A stretch of 8,656 nucleotides of DNA from Fimbriimonadaceae bacterium. GTDB lineage: Bacteria > Armatimonadota > Fimbriimonadia > Fimbriimonadales > Fimbriimonadaceae. Position 1 is the first letter of the stretch. Every line of letters starts with the position of its first letter. The stretch lies in the NCBI GenBank assembly GCA_020849075.1, contig JADLGZ010000028.1:1-8656 (forward strand). Reading direction: 5' to 3'. This document shows positions 5,988 through 8,656 of this stretch, piece by piece. Under the pieces are notes generated by a model. It was not told where the DNA came from, ran no database searches, and saw nothing but the letters and a program-made list of their open reading frames with translations. A program made the position numbers and the translations under genes.

Positions 5988-6728
5988 GTGAAAGACATCG
6001 CTCCCGTTCTAACTCCCGAGAAGGTTGTGATCACATACCGGATCGCCGGCGTAAATGCGAGAATGGGCGCTCAACTGTTGGATTGGTTTATCATCGCCGT
6101 CGGCCTATACATCGTGGCGATGATTGCTGGCCTCACTTCAATCATTGCTTCGGACGTAGTTTGGGCTGTCTTCATGGTCTTTGCCGCCGCCTTTCCGTTC
6201 CTCTATTTCATTCTCCTGGAAGGTCTCCTGAATGGCCAGACTCTGGGCAAAAAAGCCCTGCGTTTGAGGGTCGTAATGGCTGAAGGAACTCCAGTTAGCT
6301 TCTTTGCCGCGACCTTTAGGAATCTCCTGCGCCCAGCGGACATGCTTCCGGGTTTTCCCTTTGTCGGACTCGTTGCGATGTTTGTGACGCCAAAGTTCCA
6401 ACGGGTGGGCGATATCGCGGTCGGTACGATCGTCATTCACGAGCCACCTGCGATGATGCAGTTCACCCCCGCTCCCTATAAATACGGGACGCACCCATTG
6501 GAACACCATATCGGTAGCTTGAGACTCATGCAAATGAGTGACTACCTGGTGCTGAAACGCCTCTGCGACCGCTATCCGTACTTAACGCAAGAGACCCAAG
6601 CACGGCTTACGAGTGAGATTTGGGCGCCGTTTGCTGCTAAGCACCGAATTGTTGTGGCGGGAGTGCATCCCATCTATCTCATGGAAGCGGTCGTAATGAA
6701 ATACGGCCGGCAGCAGGAGCTGGTGTGA
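5988..6728 (+). CDS. RDD family membrane protein
   Basis: A 246-residue integral membrane protein with an RDD domain (about 15-155), named for conserved Arg and Asp residues; the function of most members is unknown. The opening TPEKVVITYRIAGVNARMGA places Arg25 and Asp32 (LLDW) at the family positions. Membrane segments are predicted at about 30-50 and 57-80, with a further hydrophobic stretch near 120-134. GQTLGKKALRLRVV (83-96), RNLLRPAD (111-118) and FQRVGDIAVGTIVI (137-150) are the typical loop and end motifs. The C-terminal 90 residues are soluble and include a helical LVLKRLCDRYPYLTQETQA stretch, as in RDD proteins of several phyla. GTG 5988 includes the whole conserved N-terminus, but no good ribosome binding site is visible. 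It runs divergent from the Cys-rich gene; its role in this context is unclear. Confidence 0.88.
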   Translation: MKDIAPVLTPEKVVITYRIAGVNARMGAQLLDWFIIAVGLYIVAMIAGLTSIIASDVVWAVFMVFAAAFPFLYFILLEGLLNGQTLGKKALRLRVVMAEGTPVSFFAATFRNLLRPADMLPGFPFVGLVAMFVTPKFQRVGDIAVGTIVIHEPPAMMQFTPAPYKYGTHPLEHHIGSLRLMQMSDYLVLKRLCDRYPYLTQETQARLTSEIWAPFAAKHRIVVAGVHPIYLMEAVVMKYGRQQELV

Positions 6729-6736
6729 TCCTCTGG

Positions 6737-6781
6737 GAATCGCGTGGAAGGCTTGGTGGGAAACGGGGGTGAATCGCGTGG
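6737..6781 (+). repeat. 11-bp direct repeat, two copies 34 nt apart
   Basis: GAATCGCGTGG occurs at 6737-6747 and again at 6771-6781, just after the RDD stop codon. Both copies are exact. It could be a pair of protein-binding sites or a trace of a small duplication; flanking bases differ between the copies. Confidence 0.5.
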
Positions 6782-6795
6782 GGGCGGGTTGGGGG
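6758..6795 (+). other. G-rich tract with possible quadruplex
   Basis: Five runs of three or more G lie on the plus strand: 6758-6760, 6765-6769, 6780-6784, 6786-6788 and 6791-6795, with loops of 4, 10, 1 and 2 nt. The last four could form a G-quadruplex if the 10-nt loop is tolerated. It lies in the 228-nt gap (6729-6956) between the RDD gene and recF, where I see no convincing gene. Confidence 0.35.
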
Positions 6796-6900
6796 AAACT
6801 GAGGTTGCCTAAGAACCATGTGGCCCATGAGGATTTCGGAGCGGTTTCCACAGGATACTGGTTGAACCTGCGGCAGGCTAGATTTCCACTTTTCCTACGC

Positions 6901-6942
6901 CATCATCATCCTCATCATTTATATATATATTCTGTTTTTTCT
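6901..6942 (+). promoter_or_regulatory. CAT-repeat and AT-rich tract upstream of recF (possible promoter)
   Basis: Six triplets of CAT with one CCT (6901-6918) lead into TATATATATAT (6920-6930) and a T-run (6935-6940), ending 15 nt before the recF start. TATATT (6926-6931) could act as a -10 element, but no matching -35 is seen 17 nt upstream. The recF ribosome binding site GAGGA follows at 6943-6947. The promoter role is inference from position and composition. Confidence 0.28.
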
Positions 6943-6956
6943 GAGGACTATCGCCA

Positions 6957-8036
6957 GTGAGTTTGTCCAAGTTAGTCCTGTCTCATTACCGAAACTTTGA
7001 GGTTCAAGAGTGGGTTCCATCGTTGGGGGTCAATCTTGTCGTCGGTAGAAATGCTCAAGGAAAGACAAACTTACTTGAAGCAGTCGGACTGCTATCTACT
7101 GGTCGTATCTTGCGGAGTGTAAAGGACGATTCAGCGGCCATCAGGATTGATTCAGACGTAGCCGAAGTTAGGGGTGAGGTCGCCAATTCCGGGACCGAAC
7201 TGAAAGTAGTTCTGAGGCGTGGGCAGCGGAGGCGTGGCTACCTTAATGGAGTTGGACTAGCCAGGACGTCCGACTTGCTTGGAAGGCTTCCCACGGTGGT
7301 CTTTAGCCAATCCGATATGGCCATAGTTCGAGGAGATGCCAGCGAGCGAAGGCGCTTCCTTGACCTGGAACTTTCGCAGATGTATCCGGTTTACCTACGT
7401 CACTTGGCCGCTTACAAACGAGCCCTTGAGCAACGTAACGCACTTCTCAAGCAAGCCCAGACCATGCAAATTGAGAGCGAGAGCTTCGAGATTTGGGAGG
7501 CCCAGCTTGCCGAACATGGTCTGGCGTTACGTGAATACCGAATCCGATTCATTGATGAACTTGGTAGGCGATCTCCACAGGTGCATGCGGGGCTAAGCCG
7601 AGGTGAGGTGCTCCGTTTAGCCTACGAGGTCGTGGACGAGATATCGTTGGTGGACAGCCTAAGCCAAGGTCGGGCTCGCGATATTCACCGAGGGTCTACC
7701 CAAACGGGTCCGCATCGCGATGACTGCGCGATTTTCGTGAACGAAAAGATGATGCGCATCTACGGCTCTCAGGGTCAGCAACGAACGGCGGTGCTGTCAC
7801 TGAAATTGGCCACCATAGAGTTGGTCGAGCAAGCACTGGGTAGGCCGCCAATCATCCTGCTGGATGATGTACTGAGCGAACTCGATATTGTGCGGCGTGA
7901 ACAACTTTTGGAAGTCGTTCTCCAGACCAAGACGCAAACCGTTTTGACCTGCACTGAAGCAGATCAGGCAGGAGATTCAATCCAAAAGAATGCGTCCATT
8001 TTTGCAGTGCAAGCTGGTAACGTTACGCCACTGTGA
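6957..8036 (+). CDS. recF: DNA replication and repair protein RecF
   Basis: A 359-residue SMC-like ATPase that binds gapped DNA and, with RecO and RecR, helps load RecA during recombinational repair at stalled forks. The ATP-binding head is complete: Walker A GRNAQGKTN (30-38, Lys36), the ABC signature YGSQGQQRT (269-277), Walker B IILLDDVLSELD (299-310) and the family motif TGPHRDD (250-256). Residues about 140-205 form the helical lobe inserted between the halves. Length matches the family. The start is GTG 6957 with GAGGA 9 nt upstream. The stop overlaps the next start by 4 nt (GTGA), coupling it to the DciA-like gene. dnaA and dnaN, the common neighbours, are not in this window. Confidence 0.97.
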   Translation: MSLSKLVLSHYRNFEVQEWVPSLGVNLVVGRNAQGKTNLLEAVGLLSTGRILRSVKDDSAAIRIDSDVAEVRGEVANSGTELKVVLRRGQRRRGYLNGVGLARTSDLLGRLPTVVFSQSDMAIVRGDASERRRFLDLELSQMYPVYLRHLAAYKRALEQRNALLKQAQTMQIESESFEIWEAQLAEHGLALREYRIRFIDELGRRSPQVHAGLSRGEVLRLAYEVVDEISLVDSLSQGRARDIHRGSTQTGPHRDDCAIFVNEKMMRIYGSQGQQRTAVLSLKLATIELVEQALGRPPIILLDDVLSELDIVRREQLLEVVLQTKTQTVLTCTEADQAGDSIQKNASIFAVQAGNVTPL

Positions 8037-8335
8037 GGCGATTGGCGGATGTGTTAGGTGAGTCAGTTGGTCGGCGAGAGGTCATGCGGGCGGCACGGGC
8101 TCAAATCATGTTCCAGCGGTGGGAGGAAGCCGTGGGTGGCCACCTCGCCAAGAATACTAAACCCGATCGCTTCGAAAAGGGAACGCTTTGGATCGCCGCA
8201 TCAGGCAGTGCGTGGGCTCAAGAAGCGATGCTCCAAAAGGATGTCATTCTGGAACGCTTGAACAATATGGCGGGGGAAGAGCTGTTCAGCGACCTTCGCG
8301 CTGCGAGAGCCATCAGAAAGGCCCGAGAGGACTAG
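8033..8335 (+). CDS. DUF721 / DciA-like protein
   Basis: A 100-residue protein of the DUF721 family, which includes DciA, the replicative helicase (DnaB) loader of most bacteria that lack DnaC. Core signature residues are present: W30-EEAVG, LAKNTKP (38-44), G50-TLWIAA, then W61-AQE (61-64) followed by a helix to about residue 80. Only the compact DUF721 domain is visible, without the long disordered tail of some DciA proteins. It starts at GTG 8033 inside the recF stop (GTGA overlap) with no separate ribosome binding site, so expression probably depends on recF translation. recF-DUF721 order is seen in other phyla, often followed by gyrB; here comEC follows. The helicase-loading function is inferred from the family. 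Confidence 0.85.
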   Translation: MRRLADVLGESVGRREVMRAARAQIMFQRWEEAVGGHLAKNTKPDRFEKGTLWIAASGSAWAQEAMLQKDVILERLNNMAGEELFSDLRAARAIRKARED

Positions 8336-8336
8336 C

Positions 8337-8656
8337 TTGAGGCGTGAGCTTGAGGGGAGGCCCTTGATTTGGCTCGCGCTGGCCCTCATGGGTGGCATGG
8401 CGGCCCACTTCTATCCGGTTTACGCCTTTGTTGGCTTAGGATGCCTATTGGTCGATCGGAGAGCTGGCCTTTGGGCCATTGGATTGGGCTTCGCGATCCT
8501 TGGGGTCATTCTCGGCCCTCGTCAACCAACCTTGATTGTTGAACGGGGTGATTTTGGCGGGGCCGTTAGTGTTGTTTCAGCACCGAGGCCGAACCGGAAT
8601 GGTGAAGGCGCAATTGTTGTGGCGGGTGGCCAACGATTGGTCATGTACTACGGTGC
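8337..8656 (+). CDS. comEC: ComEC/Rec2 competence protein, N-terminal fragment (runs off window)
   Basis: The first 106 codons of a protein open to the right edge. ComEC is the inner-membrane channel that passes single-stranded DNA into the cell during transformation. A basic N-terminus (residues 1-9) leads into hydrophobic segments at about 10-40 and 44-58. A beta-rich region follows (LIVERGDFGGAVSVVSAPRP, then AIVVAGGQRLVMYYG), resembling the DUF4131 domain that opens ComEC after its first membrane helices. The competence and metallo-beta-lactamase domains would lie outside the window, so the call rests on the N-terminus only. TTG 8337 is chosen because GAGAGG (8325-8330) sits 6 nt before it; TTG 8364 with GGGGAGG just upstream is a weaker alternative. 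It begins 1 nt after the DciA-like stop. Confidence 0.75.
   Translation, partial: MRRELEGRPLIWLALALMGGMAAHFYPVYAFVGLGCLLVDRRAGLWAIGLGFAILGVILGPRQPTLIVERGDFGGAVSVVSAPRPNRNGEGAIVVAGGQRLVMYYG

Noticed and set aside
6901..6918. CAT triplet repeat as a DnaA-trio element
   Set aside because: The repeat unit does not match the DnaA-trio (TAG) in any register on either strand, and no good DnaA box sits next to it.
6769..6960. 63-codon plus-strand frame ending in a GTGA overlap with recF
   Set aside because: The overlap is tempting, but the start is an unsupported GTG in a G-run, and the product (including a HHHPHH stretch from the CAT repeat) has no recognisable domain. It is likely chance.

Overview
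This is a bacterial chromosomal window of mostly housekeeping genes. The base composition is moderately GC-rich by eye, and coding is dense. Start codons are often GTG or TTG: five of the ten chosen starts upstream of complete genes, plus the comEC start. A bacterial type A RNase P RNA ends at the left edge. I cannot assign a phylum with confidence. The combination of type A RNase P RNA, recF-DUF721-comEC, DUF1611 plus dipeptide epimerase and divergent housekeeping proteins does not fit a well-known model lineage. Armatimonadota is a guess only.

Layout, left to right. The 3' end of rnpB (1-~124, +) is followed closely by a degenerate polysaccharide-deacetylase (NodB-fold) protein that lacks the metal ligands (152-670, +). 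Then comes pyrG, CTP synthase (765-2396, +), whose ribosome binding site may be masked by a leader hairpin. A convergent junction follows. Five minus-strand genes are packed with overlaps or gaps of at most 11 nt and read from 5927 down to 2439: a 42-residue, 14-cysteine metallothionein-like protein, an enolase-superfamily epimerase (dgcA-like), a DUF1611 P-loop protein (dgcN-like), a VOC-fold protein, and ribF (FMN/FAD synthesis). From 5988 the plus strand carries an RDD-family membrane protein, a 228-nt intergenic stretch with a G-rich tract and an AT-rich tract, then recF, a DUF721/DciA-like protein and the N-terminus of ComEC, running off the right edge.

How the genes fit together. The dgcA/dgcN pair points to handling of D-glutamate or of muropeptide-derived Ala-Glu dipeptides, that is, cell-wall amino-acid salvage. 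recF, dciA and comEC form a DNA-uptake, repair and replication group with translational coupling between recF and dciA.

The most interesting item is the tiny Cys-rich gene at 5799-5927. It is easily lost because the epimerase reading frame stays open through it. The true epimerase start is the GTG one nucleotide after the Cys-rich gene's stop codon.
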